Below, in pieces: positions 54,507 through 63,499 of a stretch of DNA of 64,000 nucleotides (its first letter is position 1; every line of letters begins with the position of its first letter). Origin of the DNA: Aquimarina brevivitae (lineage in GTDB: Bacteria > Bacteroidota > Bacteroidia > Flavobacteriales > Flavobacteriaceae); contig NZ_SGXE01000001.1 of the NCBI RefSeq assembly GCF_004216895.1, forward strand, positions 1,160,208-1,224,207. Reading direction: 5' to 3'. A program made the translations under genes and the position numbers. The notes beneath the pieces are model-generated. The model did no database searches. It was not told the DNA's origin and worked only from the letters and a program-made list of their open reading frames with translations.

Positions 54507-55991
54507 TTAGTTTAAATTATCCCTGTCGGGGAGTGTATGTTTTTTTAATATCCTAAAACTTTCTTTCTGAACCAAAGGATCTTTTCGTAGCTCCCATAAG
54601 GTGTCACTGGCTTTTTTTCGGGTTTTTTGAATATCAACAATGGGTAAAGGATAATCTTCGCCCAATGTAAAATCGTACATTTTTTGCTCCATCGGCGTCA
54701 TCAGATAAGGTTCGTGGATAAAGTTTTCTGGAATATCGCTTAGCTCCGGAATCCATTTTTTAATAAATTCACCTTTAGGATCGTGAGCAACACTGTTTTT
54801 GACCGGGTTATATATGCGCAAGGTATTGATACCGGTTTCGCCTGCTTGCATTTGCAATTGTGGAAAATGAATACCGGGTTCAAAATCCAGAAACATTTGT
54901 GACAAATGCGCTGTTGCGGCTTGCCAGGGCTGCCATAAATTATGGGTAAAAAAAGAAACAACTAAAGCACGCATTCTAAAATTGAGGTACCCTGTCTCCT
55001 TTAAGCATCGCATACAAGCATCTACAAGCGGATAACCTGTTTTTCCTTCTTTCCAAGCTATTTGGTAAGCTTCAGCAATCTGTTTTTTAAGTTTTCTATA
55101 CCCCTTATTAATGCTTTCGAACTCCATGACGTCCTCCATTTCAAATTTTTGAATAAAATGTGCTTGCCATTTAAGTCTGGACATAAAGGCATCAATTTGT
55201 TTTTTATTTGAGGAAGTTTTTCGTTTTTCTAAGGCATAGTGTATTACTTGTCGTACAGATAAATTCCCCCAGGCCAAATAGGGAGAAAGTCGGCTACATC
55301 CTGTTCTTGCTTCCAAGGGTTTGGAAATATGGGCATTGTAATTTACGTAGCGTTCTGCAAAAAAAGACTCCAAATAATGCAAACCTTTTGTAGTGCCTCC
55401 AGGTTGAAAGCTGGTGTTATTGTGGGTATGGAGATCAACAGGCTGAAATATTTTTTCTAATTCAGCAATTGTTTCCATTGACATAAAATTATGAGACACA
55501 CTGGTAAAATCAAAAATAGGCGCGATCATATAGCTTTCCCAATCTTCACGCCAGGTTTCTCTGTTTTCTATACCTCTAAAAACACCATTATTTATATTTT
55601 CTTTCCACTGGATTAGATTGTTTTTGCAAAAACGAGAAAAAGCCTTATCGCGGTCATAGGTCAAACGTATTCCTGTTTCTTGATGCGAAAAAACAGATTC
55701 AATTTTCCAAAATTGTTGCAATGTACTAATCACAGGGATGATCTCTGATGCTACCGAAAGTACTTTAGTGTTATATGGAGCCAATTGATTATTGAGATCT
55801 ACAATAGATTGTTTTATAAAATTCCAATGCCGCTCACTGTAGTGTTTATCTTCGATTAGAGAATGTTCAAAAACATATAACAGAAGGGTAGGGCGACTGG
55901 CTTTTGCCGCATTATAAATAGCTTCATTATCTTGCAATCGCAAGTCTCTTTTAAACCAAACAATATTTACAGTTTCCTTTTTAGTATTCAT
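54507..55991 (-). CDS. Cryptochrome/photolyase with FAD-binding domain
   Basis: 494 residues. The N-terminal alpha/beta antenna domain starts VWFKRDLRLQDNEAI; the FAD domain has RLSPYLAWGNLSV, WQAHFIQKFE, GYPLVDACMRCL, GYLNFRMRALVVSFF and later GINTLRIYNPVKNS. Class I-like photolyase or bacterial cryptochrome that repairs UV photoproducts with blue light, or senses it. The usual CPD-photolyase C-terminal Trp triad cannot be verified by eye. It overlaps the upstream photolyase-related gene by 11 bp. Confidence 0.9.
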   Translation of the reverse strand: MNTKKETVNIVWFKRDLRLQDNEAIYNAAKASRPTLLLYVFEHSLIEDKHYSERHWNFIKQSIVDLNNQLAPYNTKVLSVASEIIPVISTLQQFWKIESVFSHQETGIRLTYDRDKAFSRFCKNNLIQWKENINNGVFRGIENRETWREDWESYMIAPIFDFTSVSHNFMSMETIAELEKIFQPVDLHTHNNTSFQPGGTTKGLHYLESFFAERYVNYNAHISKPLEARTGCSRLSPYLAWGNLSVRQVIHYALEKRKTSSNKKQIDAFMSRLKWQAHFIQKFEMEDVMEFESINKGYRKLKKQIAEAYQIAWKEGKTGYPLVDACMRCLKETGYLNFRMRALVVSFFTHNLWQPWQAATAHLSQMFLDFEPGIHFPQLQMQAGETGINTLRIYNPVKNSVAHDPKGEFIKKWIPELSDIPENFIHEPYLMTPMEQKMYDFTLGEDYPLPIVDIQKTRKKASDTLWELRKDPLVQKESFRILKKHTLPDRDNLN

Positions 55992-57513
55992 CGGGGTTTT
56001 TTATAATAGCATTCGCTCTTTCTTTAAGAGCTTTCAACTTCTCCTTATCCATTTTATCTAAAGTGCTAAGCATCATGTTCATGCGTTGGTTGTCCTCAAA
56101 ATAGGAACGTTTTTCATCTAAAAAATTCCAGTATAATGAATTAAACGGGCATGCATCTTCTTCTGTTTTTTTAGACACTTTATAGTGGCAATCTTTACAA
56201 TAATTACTCATTTTATTGATATAGCTTCCGCTAGAGACATAAGGTTTGGTAGCGATAATGCCTCCATCCGCATATTGGCTCATCCCACGGGTATTTGTAA
56301 TTTCTACCCATTCGATGGCATCGATGTATACACCTAAATACCAATCGCAAACTTCATCAGGGTGCACCATACTTAGCAACGCATAATTACCAGTGATCAT
56401 TAATCGCTGTATGTGATGTGCATAAGCTTCGTCCAAGCTTTCTTTAATGGAATGATGTAAGCAATTCATTTTGGTTTTTGCAGTCCAATAAAATTCAGGT
56501 AATTGATTTTGATTATCTAATTTGTTACTTCTTCGATAGCCGGGCATTTCTTTCCAATAAATACCTCTCATGTATTCTCTCCATCCGATAATTTGACGAA
56601 CAAACCCTTCTACTTGCGAAATGTGAATGTCATCCTTATGTTCCCGCCAATACTCAATTACGGCATCAACAACCTCTTTTGGATGAAGCATTTTACTATT
56701 CAAGGCAAAGGATAGGCGACTGTGAAATAGAAATTTTTCATCGGTGTGCATGGCATCTTGGTAATCGCCAAAGTGTACAAGTAAATTTTTACAAAAATAA
56801 TTTAATACAGATAACGCATCCTCTCTGGATGTTGGCCAACTAAAATTAGTGGCATCTATAGTACCCATCGTTTCCACACCGTGCTCATCAAGTAAAGTTA
56901 TAATATCAGAGGCATCTTTTCTAAACCCTCTTTCATGTGGGATCTCTGGGTCGCCTTTCCACTTTTTACGATTACTTTTATCAAAATTCCATTTACCCCC
57001 TTCAGGATCTTTATCATTAACCATCATAATGTCATATTTCTTTCGCATATGGCGATAAAAATATTCCATGGTGTATTGTTTCTTTCCTTCATAGAAATCA
57101 GCAAGATCTGTTCTTGAGGTTAAAAAGTGCTCCGAATCGTACGCATGGGTTTCGATATCCAGATTTTTACAAATCTCAGTTAGTTGCTCGTCTAATCGAT
57201 ATTCGTCGGGTAACTGGTATTCGAACTTATTTGCATTATGCTCTTTAATGAGTTGTTTTAGATTTTTAGTAAGATCTTGCTTGTTATTTTCGTGATCCAA
57301 TTGATAATAAACCACTTGGTGACCTTTTTCTTCGAGCCAGTTTTTAAAATTGCGCATACTGAGGAAGAAGGCTACAACTTTTTGGATGTGATGACGTGTA
57401 TAATCTGTTTCTTGTCGCATCTCTGCCATAAAATAAATGACCTCGTCATCTGTAGATGAATACCAGGAATGTTTATAGTTCAGTTGATCGCCAAGTAGTA
57501 GTCGTATAGTCAT
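55981..57513 (-). CDS. Iron-sulfur bacterial cryptochrome/photolyase-related protein (FeS-BCP type)
   Basis: 510 residues, resembling the (6-4) photolyase PhrB group. Typical sequence at the start is RLLLGDQLNYKHSW. Four cysteines that would hold a [4Fe-4S] cluster are present: NCLHHSI, then YCKDCHYK and ACPFNSLYW. The FAD region contains QVEGFVRQIIGWREYMRGIYW and GNYALLSMVHPDEVCDWYL. These enzymes repair (6-4) photoproducts in bacteria. Second of three photolyase-type genes in the operon; only 6 bp follow the cryptochrome-DASH gene. Confidence 0.93.
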   Translation of the reverse strand: MTIRLLLGDQLNYKHSWYSSTDDEVIYFMAEMRQETDYTRHHIQKVVAFFLSMRNFKNWLEEKGHQVVYYQLDHENNKQDLTKNLKQLIKEHNANKFEYQLPDEYRLDEQLTEICKNLDIETHAYDSEHFLTSRTDLADFYEGKKQYTMEYFYRHMRKKYDIMMVNDKDPEGGKWNFDKSNRKKWKGDPEIPHERGFRKDASDIITLLDEHGVETMGTIDATNFSWPTSREDALSVLNYFCKNLLVHFGDYQDAMHTDEKFLFHSRLSFALNSKMLHPKEVVDAVIEYWREHKDDIHISQVEGFVRQIIGWREYMRGIYWKEMPGYRRSNKLDNQNQLPEFYWTAKTKMNCLHHSIKESLDEAYAHHIQRLMITGNYALLSMVHPDEVCDWYLGVYIDAIEWVEITNTRGMSQYADGGIIATKPYVSSGSYINKMSNYCKDCHYKVSKKTEEDACPFNSLYWNFLDEKRSYFEDNQRMNMMLSTLDKMDKEKLKALKERANAIIKNPDEY

Positions 57514-57519
57514 AGTTGC

Positions 57520-58815
57520 TTAAAATAAAGTGGTTTGTAGCCATTGATTCTGAAATTTTTGATTGGGGTCATAACGCTCTGCCTGACTTGAAATATTAAA
57601 TTTTCGATCTCTGGGGTCATTACCAACACCAGCAACATACATCCAGTTACCATAATTACTATGAACATCGTAATCTATTAATTGAGATTCAAAATAGGCT
57701 GCACCGATGCGCCAATCGAGCTCCTGTTCTTTGGCAAAAAACGAAGCTACATTTTGACGGCCACGATTACTCATCCATCCTGTTTCTTTGATCTCTATCA
57801 TATTGGCATTGACAAATGGCTCTTTAGTATTGCCAGAAATCCATTGCTCGATAAGCTTAGGATCAGTTTTCCACTCGTAGTCTTTTTCAAGGATACCGCC
57901 AATCTTAAAAATACTCGATCCATGTTTCAATGAAATGTATTTAAAAAAATCTCGCCATATGAGCTCAAAAATTAACCAATACGTAGAATCATTCTTATGG
58001 ACTTTTTCTTCGTATTTCTTTACTTCATCATAAACAGTTCTGGCAGATAGGCAACCGATAGCTAACCAGGCTGATAGCTTAGAGCTATAATCAATACCTA
58101 CTAAACCATTTCGTGTTTTTTTGTAGTATGACAATTTTTTGGTATCCCAAAAATAGTGTTGGATGCGGGCTAAACCAGCACGCTCACCACCCTTGAACGG
58201 AAACGCTGACCTAGAATCCACTTCAAATGGTGCAAAACCTAATGCCTCTAAAGAAGGGATGGAAGTATTGATATCTATTTTATTTTGGGGCGGTAAAGGT
58301 GGTATCCCAATAGGCTTTTTGACGGTAACATATTTTTCACATTTTTTTCGAAACTGAGTAAATACTTTAGGGGTTTTTTCAAAGTCAAAAGGAAGTTCAT
58401 CCGGATCAAAAAGAAATTGATCATAGTAGGCGAACCAATTTGTAGAAGTAGAAGATGCTGCTTGCACGCTAGTCAATACTGTTTGCTCTTCTTGTGTCCA
58501 TTCCTTTTGTAGATAAACGTTTGATATTTTATACTTATCGATAAGATAAGGAATAGTGTTCTCGGGTGTTTCGTGAGCTACGTGTAAGGAAATATTTAAG
58601 TTGTTTAAGTTTTGTTTTAGTTCTGTAACGGATTCAATCATAAACTTAGCTCGGTACTTCTCTGTTTTTTTAAAGCCATAAAGGGTGTCTGCAAATAGTC
58701 TGGGATCAAAGCAAAAGACTCCTATGACGCTATCGTTTTGTTCGATAGCCTTATGTAATACGAGATTATCTTGGGCTCTAAGGTTGGTAGTAAACCAGAC
58801 TAAAGCTGTTTTCAT
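57520..58815 (-). CDS. Cryptochrome DASH
   Basis: 431 residues, blue-light flavoprotein that repairs CPD lesions in single-stranded DNA and may signal. Antenna domain start [21 protein letters not shown] domain with [49 protein letters not shown] and the characteristic [13 protein letters not shown] followed by QAERYDP at the C-terminus, all distinctive of CRY-DASH. It overlaps the upstream DUF2256 gene by 4 bp (ATGA), so is translationally coupled to it. Confidence 0.94.
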   Translation of the reverse strand: MKTALVWFTTNLRAQDNLVLHKAIEQNDSVIGVFCFDPRLFADTLYGFKKTEKYRAKFMIESVTELKQNLNNLNISLHVAHETPENTIPYLIDKYKISNVYLQKEWTQEEQTVLTSVQAASSTSTNWFAYYDQFLFDPDELPFDFEKTPKVFTQFRKKCEKYVTVKKPIGIPPLPPQNKIDINTSIPSLEALGFAPFEVDSRSAFPFKGGERAGLARIQHYFWDTKKLSYYKKTRNGLVGIDYSSKLSAWLAIGCLSARTVYDEVKKYEEKVHKNDSTYWLIFELIWRDFFKYISLKHGSSIFKIGGILEKDYEWKTDPKLIEQWISGNTKEPFVNANMIEIKETGWMSNRGRQNVASFFAKEQELDWRIGAAYFESQLIDYDVHSNYGNWMYVAGVGNDPRDRKFNISSQAERYDPNQKFQNQWLQTTLF

Positions 58816-58970
58816 AGCGTAGGCGTTTTTGGGTATTTTTTGTTGCGATTTCTACGGCACCGCTCACTACAATATTTTACTTCATCCCAGACATTTTCCC
58901 ATTTTTTTCGCCAGGTAAAAGGTCTTTCGCAAACAGCACATATTTTTGTAGGGAGATGCGTTTTCTTCAC
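58812..58970 (-). CDS. DUF2256 family zinc-ribbon-like mini-protein
   Basis: 52 residues, beginning at a GTG at 58970 ([24 protein letters not shown]). The in-frame upstream extension would begin at a TTG at 59012, but that codon lies inside the -7 promoter element, so it cannot be translated. CAVC and [10 protein letters not shown] supply a probable zinc site. DUF2256 proteins occur with cryptochrome/photolyase genes and are of unknown function. First gene of the operon, 4-bp overlap with CRY-DASH. Confidence 0.85.
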   Translation of the reverse strand: MKKTHLPTKICAVCERPFTWRKKWENVWDEVKYCSERCRRNRNKKYPKTPTL

Positions 58971-59009
58971 AAGTATATTTTTGTTTATCAAATTTAAATA
59001 AAACTTAAA

Positions 59010-59017
59010 CAAAAATA
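59010..59017 (-). promoter_or_regulatory. -7 element of the photoreactivation operon
   Basis: TATTTTTG on the minus strand, 39 nt before the GTG start of the DUF2256 gene. No strong -33 match, which would suit a regulated (light or SOS-like) promoter. Confidence 0.5.
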
Positions 59018-59134
59018 TGAGTTGGACAAGTCTTTAACAGGAATTTTATCATTATCTTAAGTATTAATTTATCCTTTGACGGTACTTAGGATCAATTTCA
59101 TTACTAATCAAAAGTATATAAAGGGTATAAAGAA

Positions 59135-59153
59135 TATCTTTGCAGTATCTTTG
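59135..59153 (+). promoter_or_regulatory. Tandem -7 elements of the era promoter
   Basis: TATCTTTG occurs twice, at 59135-59142 and 59146-59153, 11 bp apart, 24 and 13 nt before the era start. The in-frame TTG at 59140 falls within them and is not a likely start. Confidence 0.5.
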
Positions 59154-59166
59154 TAAAAAAATACAT

Positions 59167-60048
59167 ATGGCGCATAAAGCTGGTTTTGTAAATATTATAG
59201 GTAACCCTAATGTGGGTAAGTCTACCTTAATGAATGCGATGATAGGCGAAAGACTTTCAATTATTACTTCGAAAGCGCAAACGACTAGACACCGAATTTT
59301 GGGTATCGTTAATGGAGAAGACTTTCAGGTAATCATATCTGATACTCCTGGTATCATAAAACCAGCCTATGAATTGCAAGCTTCGATGATGGATTTTGTT
59401 AAATCTGCCTTAGAGGATGCAGATGTACTGCTATATATGGTAGAGATTGGTGAAAAGGATTTAAAGGACGAAGCATTTTTTGCTAAAATTACGCAGTCAA
59501 AAACCCCAGTTTTATTATTGTTAAATAAAATTGACCTTTCTAACCAACAGCAGTTAGAGGAGCAAGTAGGGTATTGGAAGGATAAAGTGCCTAATGCCGA
59601 GATTTACCCGATTTCAGCTAAGGAAAATTTTAATGTAAAAGAAGTTTTTGATAGAATTATTTCGCTCTTACCAGACTCCCCTCCATTTTACCCTAAAGAT
59701 CAATTAACGGATAAACCAGAACGGTTTTTTGTTAATGAAGCTATCCGCGAAAAGATTTTAGAGAACTATAAAAAAGAAATTCCATACGCGGTGGAAGTAG
59801 AGACTGAAGAGTTCATTGAAGATGAGGATATCATCCGGATTCAATCTGTTATTATGGTAGAAAGAGATTCTCAAAAAGGAATTTTAATAGGACATAAGGG
59901 CTCTGCTCTAAAAAGAGTGGGTATACAAGCTAGAGAAACGTTGGAGACTTTTTTTGGTAAAAAAATACACCTTCAATTATTCGTTAAGGTCAATAAGAAT
60001 TGGAGAAATAATGAGCGTCAATTAAAGCGTTTCGGATACAATCAATAA
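59167..60048 (+). CDS. era: GTPase Era
   Basis: 293-residue essential GTPase that binds the 3' end of 16S rRNA in 30S assembly. Start at 59167 (MAHKAGFVNIIGNPNVGKST), since the earlier in-frame TTG lies in a promoter element. GTP motifs: G1 GNPNVGKST, G2 region TTRHRI, G3 SDTPGI, G4 LNKID, G5 ISAKE. A type II KH domain follows, with GILIGHKGSALKRVGIQAR. Monocistronic; divergent from the photolyase operon. Confidence 0.97.
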   Translation: MAHKAGFVNIIGNPNVGKSTLMNAMIGERLSIITSKAQTTRHRILGIVNGEDFQVIISDTPGIIKPAYELQASMMDFVKSALEDADVLLYMVEIGEKDLKDEAFFAKITQSKTPVLLLLNKIDLSNQQQLEEQVGYWKDKVPNAEIYPISAKENFNVKEVFDRIISLLPDSPPFYPKDQLTDKPERFFVNEAIREKILENYKKEIPYAVEVETEEFIEDEDIIRIQSVIMVERDSQKGILIGHKGSALKRVGIQARETLETFFGKKIHLQLFVKVNKNWRNNERQLKRFGYNQ

Positions 60049-60132
60049 ATCCCTGGATAACATTTTTATAACCTCAACTAAAGTTTCGTCTTTTTAACTT
60101 ATCATTTAAGTAACCTTAAGGACATATTAAAT

Positions 60133-60169
60133 ATGAAGTTTTGAAAAAACTAATCATACAAAACTTCAT
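60133..60169 (+). promoter_or_regulatory. Strong hairpin or inverted repeat in the leader of the choice-of-anchor I gene
   Basis: ATGAAGTTTTG (60133-60143) and CAAAACTTCAT (60159-60169) are perfect 11-bp inverted repeats separated by 15 nt. The right arm ends 2 nt before the ATG at 60172, covering the whole ribosome-binding region; as RNA it would occlude initiation, as DNA it could be an operator. Confidence 0.6.
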
Positions 60170-60171
60170 TA

Positions 60172-61692
60172 ATGAAAATTTTAAACAAATCTATTGTACT
60201 AGGGGTAACGCTCGCAGGAATGTTAATTTCATGTCAGCCAGATGATTTTTCTGGTGGTGGCGGAAAAGAAATCACCTTTAAAAAAATTGGAGGCTTAGTC
60301 AACGGAACTGGGGATGAGGGTTTTGCTGAGATTTCAGCCTTTGACCCTATTACAAATAAACTTTTTATAGTTAATCCTAATGAGCAGGAGCTTTCGGTTT
60401 GGGACTTATCTGAACCATCTACTCCAATTCACGGTACTGATATTTCCTTATCCGGGATACCAAACAGCGTTTCCGTATACGATGGAAAGGTCGTTGTAGC
60501 ACTAGAAAATGCTGCTAATAAGCAAGCTAACGGTACGGTTGCTATTTTTGATACAGACACCCAAAATAATATTAACTCTTATACAGCCGGGGCATTACCT
60601 GATATGGTAACATTTAGTCCAAATGGTAAATACATCGTGGTGGCTAATGAAGGAGAACCTAATGATGATTATACCATAGACCCAGAAGGAAGTATAACGA
60701 TCATCAATACCGAAACTCAAGAGTCTTCCACTATTGGCTTTCAGGCTTTTTTAACAGATCAGCTTCAAAATGGATTTAGAGTGTTTGGTCCTGGAGCTAC
60801 AGTTGCTCAGGATATCGAACCAGAATATATTGCAATTTCTGACGACTCTCAAACAGCCTACGTAGCGCTTCAGGAAAATAATGGTTTGGCCATCGTAGAT
60901 TTAATAACTAAAACCATTACAGATGTGATAGGTTTAGGCGTTAAGGACTATTCTTTAGCAGAAAATCATATGGATGCCAGTGATAAAGATGATATCATTG
61001 GTAATTATCAAAGTTGGCCAGTTTTTGGATTTTACCATCCAGATGCGATTACGTATACCAAGATTAGAGGAGCTGAATTTATTATCTCTGCTAATGAAGG
61101 AGACGCCAGAGATTATTACGGATATTCTGAAGAAGCCAGAGTTAAAGACCTTACTTTAGATCCAACAGTTTTTCCAAATGCAGCAGAATTACAAGCTGAT
61201 GAAAATCTAGGAAGGTTAAAAACGACCTTGGCGAATGGTGATCTTGATGGGGATGGAGATTATGATGAGATTTATTGCTATGGGGGTAGATCATTTAGTA
61301 TTTGGTCGACTTCGGGTCAATTAGTATATGATAGTGGCAACACGATTTCTAAAAAAGTGTTAGAACTGGATCCTTCTTTCTTTAATGCTAATGAAGAGGG
61401 CGAGGCAGATAAAAGATCTGATGATAAAGGAGCAGAACCAGAAGCCGTGACCACGCTTAAGGTAAAAGGAGAAATGCTGTTGTTTGTCGGTCTGGAACGT
61501 ACTGGAGGTGTAATGGTTTATAACATTTCGAATCCTGTAAGCCCTGTGTTTTTGGATTGGCTTAGAGATAGCGAAGACATATCTCCTGAGGGACTAATTG
61601 CTATAAAAGGAGAGGATAGTCCCATAGGTAAACCTTTAGTAATTGTTACCAATGAAGTTTCGAATAGTGTGGCGATTTATCAGGTAGATTAG
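60172..61692 (+). CDS. Choice-of-anchor I family lipoprotein
   Basis: 506 residues; signal peptide and lipobox LISC (Cys21). The mature protein is a seven-bladed beta-propeller-like domain of the choice-of-anchor I family: EISAFDPITNKLFIVN, GALPDMVTFSPNGKYIVVANEGEPND, IEPEYIAISDDSQTAYVALQENN, HPDAITY, ANEGDARDY, and a GDLDGDGDYDE calcium-type loop, closing with GLERTGGVMVYNIS. Members are secreted or surface proteins related to alkaline-phosphatase-associated proteins. Exact role unknown. Preceded by a stem-loop that may control it. Confidence 0.9.
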   Translation: MKILNKSIVLGVTLAGMLISCQPDDFSGGGGKEITFKKIGGLVNGTGDEGFAEISAFDPITNKLFIVNPNEQELSVWDLSEPSTPIHGTDISLSGIPNSVSVYDGKVVVALENAANKQANGTVAIFDTDTQNNINSYTAGALPDMVTFSPNGKYIVVANEGEPNDDYTIDPEGSITIINTETQESSTIGFQAFLTDQLQNGFRVFGPGATVAQDIEPEYIAISDDSQTAYVALQENNGLAIVDLITKTITDVIGLGVKDYSLAENHMDASDKDDIIGNYQSWPVFGFYHPDAITYTKIRGAEFIISANEGDARDYYGYSEEARVKDLTLDPTVFPNAAELQADENLGRLKTTLANGDLDGDGDYDEIYCYGGRSFSIWSTSGQLVYDSGNTISKKVLELDPSFFNANEEGEADKRSDDKGAEPEAVTTLKVKGEMLLFVGLERTGGVMVYNISNPVSPVFLDWLRDSEDISPEGLIAIKGEDSPIGKPLVIVTNEVSNSVAIYQVD

Positions 61693-62023
61693 TCATCCAT
61701 AAAAAGTTTGATGTTTTACAGTAACCAAGTAAGCACTAATAGTTTTTATCTTTGACTTAAGTAATTATTTCACTGACTGACTATCAATTATGAAAAAAGT
61801 TCATTGTATCTCACGATCTTTGAACTTTTTTTTGTTTACATAAGTTTTATACTCTCCTTGTAAAGCAGTCTTCTAGAGCGATAGCTATTCTATGGATACG
61901 TTTTATCAATCTTTTTTTAAGCTTGCTTAGCGGTAGAATAAATGATTAGATCATACTTATTTAAGAAATGTGAATGGGACTCCAATAAAAAAGCTAATTT
62001 TGCACTAAATTTAAAGAAAACCA
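61693..62023 (+). ncRNA. Candidate small RNA in the 331-bp gap before der
   Basis: No coding frame is visible. TATCTTTG (61747-61754) matches the -7 consensus, and 38 nt after it a perfect 11-bp stem (AAAAAAGTTCA, 17-nt loop, TGAACTTTTTT, 61793-61831) ends in a T-run. Together these would give a transcript of about 75 nt. No -33 element is evident. The rest holds the der promoter. Confidence 0.35.
61995..62002 (+). promoter_or_regulatory. -7 element of the der promoter
   Basis: TAATTTTG matches TAnnTTTG, 21 nt before the der ATG. Confidence 0.5.
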
Positions 62024-63331
62024 ATGAGTGGAATTGTAGCCATTGTAGGAAGACCTAATGTAGGAAAATCAACCTTTTTTAATCGTTTAATTAAAAGACG
62101 AGAGGCCATTGTAGATGCAGTAAGTGGTGTTACCAGAGATCGACACTATGGTAAATCAGATTGGAATGGTGTTGAATTTTCTTTAATCGATACTGGCGGA
62201 TATGTTGTAGGTAGTGATGATGTATTTGAAGCCGAGATTGATAAGCAAGTGGAATTAGCTATCGATGAAGCGGATGCCATACTTTTTATGGTAGATGTAG
62301 AAAGTGGTATAACAGGTATGGATGAGGATGTGGCTAATCTCCTTCGAAAAGTGGATAAGCCTGTTTTTTTAGTAGTTAATAAAGTGGATAATGCCAAGCG
62401 AGCGGCCGATGCGGTAGAATTTTATGGGCTTGGATTGGGAGAATATTATACGGTAGCTAGTATGAGTGGTAGTGGTACCGGCGAGTTATTAGATGATCTA
62501 GTAAAAGCCCTACCCGAAAAAGAGGACGTAGTAGAAGAAGAGCTGCCTCGATTTGCTGTTGTTGGAAGACCAAATGCGGGTAAATCATCATTTATAAATG
62601 CGCTTATTGGAGAAGATCGATATATTGTTACAGATATTGCGGGCACCACAAGAGATGCTATAGATACAAAATACAATCGATTCGGGTTTGAATTTAACTT
62701 AGTAGATACTGCAGGAATTCGAAGAAAATCCAAAGTAAAGGAAGACCTTGAGTTTTACTCAGTAATGCGATCCGTGCGAGCGATCGAGCACTGTGATGTT
62801 TGTTTACTAGTACTTGATGCTAATAGAGGATTTGATGGTCAAGTTCAAAATATCTTTTGGTTGGCAGAACGAAATAGAAAGGGAATTGTCATTTTGGTTA
62901 ATAAATGGGATCTTATTGATAATAAGACTAGTAATTCTATCAAGGAATTTGAGCGCGAAATTAGAAGAGAAATTGAGCCTTTTGTAGATGTTCCCATTGT
63001 GTTCATATCAGCTTTAACCAAACAGCGAATTTTTAAAGCTATTGAAACTGCAGTTGAGGTATATAACAATAGAGCTAAAAAGATAAAAACAAGTGTGCTG
63101 AATGATACCTTGTTGCCAATTATAGAGCAAAATCCGCCACCTGCCTATAAAGGGAAGTATATAAAAATTAAGTACATTACCCAGTTGCCTACTCCTCAAC
63201 CGCAATTTGCGTTTTTCTGTAATTTACCTCAATACCTTAAGGAGCCTTACCGAAGATTTTTAGAAAACCAACTCCGGAAGCAGTTTGATTTTAACGGAGT
63301 GCCTATTTCTGTATATTTTAGAAAGAAATAG
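62024..63331 (+). CDS. der: Ribosome-assembly GTPase Der (EngA)
   Basis: 435-residue double GTPase required for 50S subunit maturation. First G domain: [21 protein letters not shown]. Second: [28 protein letters not shown]-terminal KH-like domain follows, including [25 protein letters not shown] and [19 protein letters not shown]. Spacing and length are normal. Monocistronic with its own promoter and an untranslated leader of about 15 bp. Confidence 0.98.
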   Translation: MSGIVAIVGRPNVGKSTFFNRLIKRREAIVDAVSGVTRDRHYGKSDWNGVEFSLIDTGGYVVGSDDVFEAEIDKQVELAIDEADAILFMVDVESGITGMDEDVANLLRKVDKPVFLVVNKVDNAKRAADAVEFYGLGLGEYYTVASMSGSGTGELLDDLVKALPEKEDVVEEELPRFAVVGRPNAGKSSFINALIGEDRYIVTDIAGTTRDAIDTKYNRFGFEFNLVDTAGIRRKSKVKEDLEFYSVMRSVRAIEHCDVCLLVLDANRGFDGQVQNIFWLAERNRKGIVILVNKWDLIDNKTSNSIKEFEREIRREIEPFVDVPIVFISALTKQRIFKAIETAVEVYNNRAKKIKTSVLNDTLLPIIEQNPPPAYKGKYIKIKYITQLPTPQPQFAFFCNLPQYLKEPYRRFLENQLRKQFDFNGVPISVYFRKK

Positions 63332-63499
63332 TAAAAAGGTTAAACAAACGTTAATAAATTACCCTTTTATATCTTAAAGTTAACATAAATTTTTAGTGCC
63401 TGTTCTGTAATTCTGTTCATTAATTATAAATTAGTTTAGTTAGGGTAATTCTCGATGGATTGCCATATCAATTTTATATGTCACTAAAATAATACTTGT

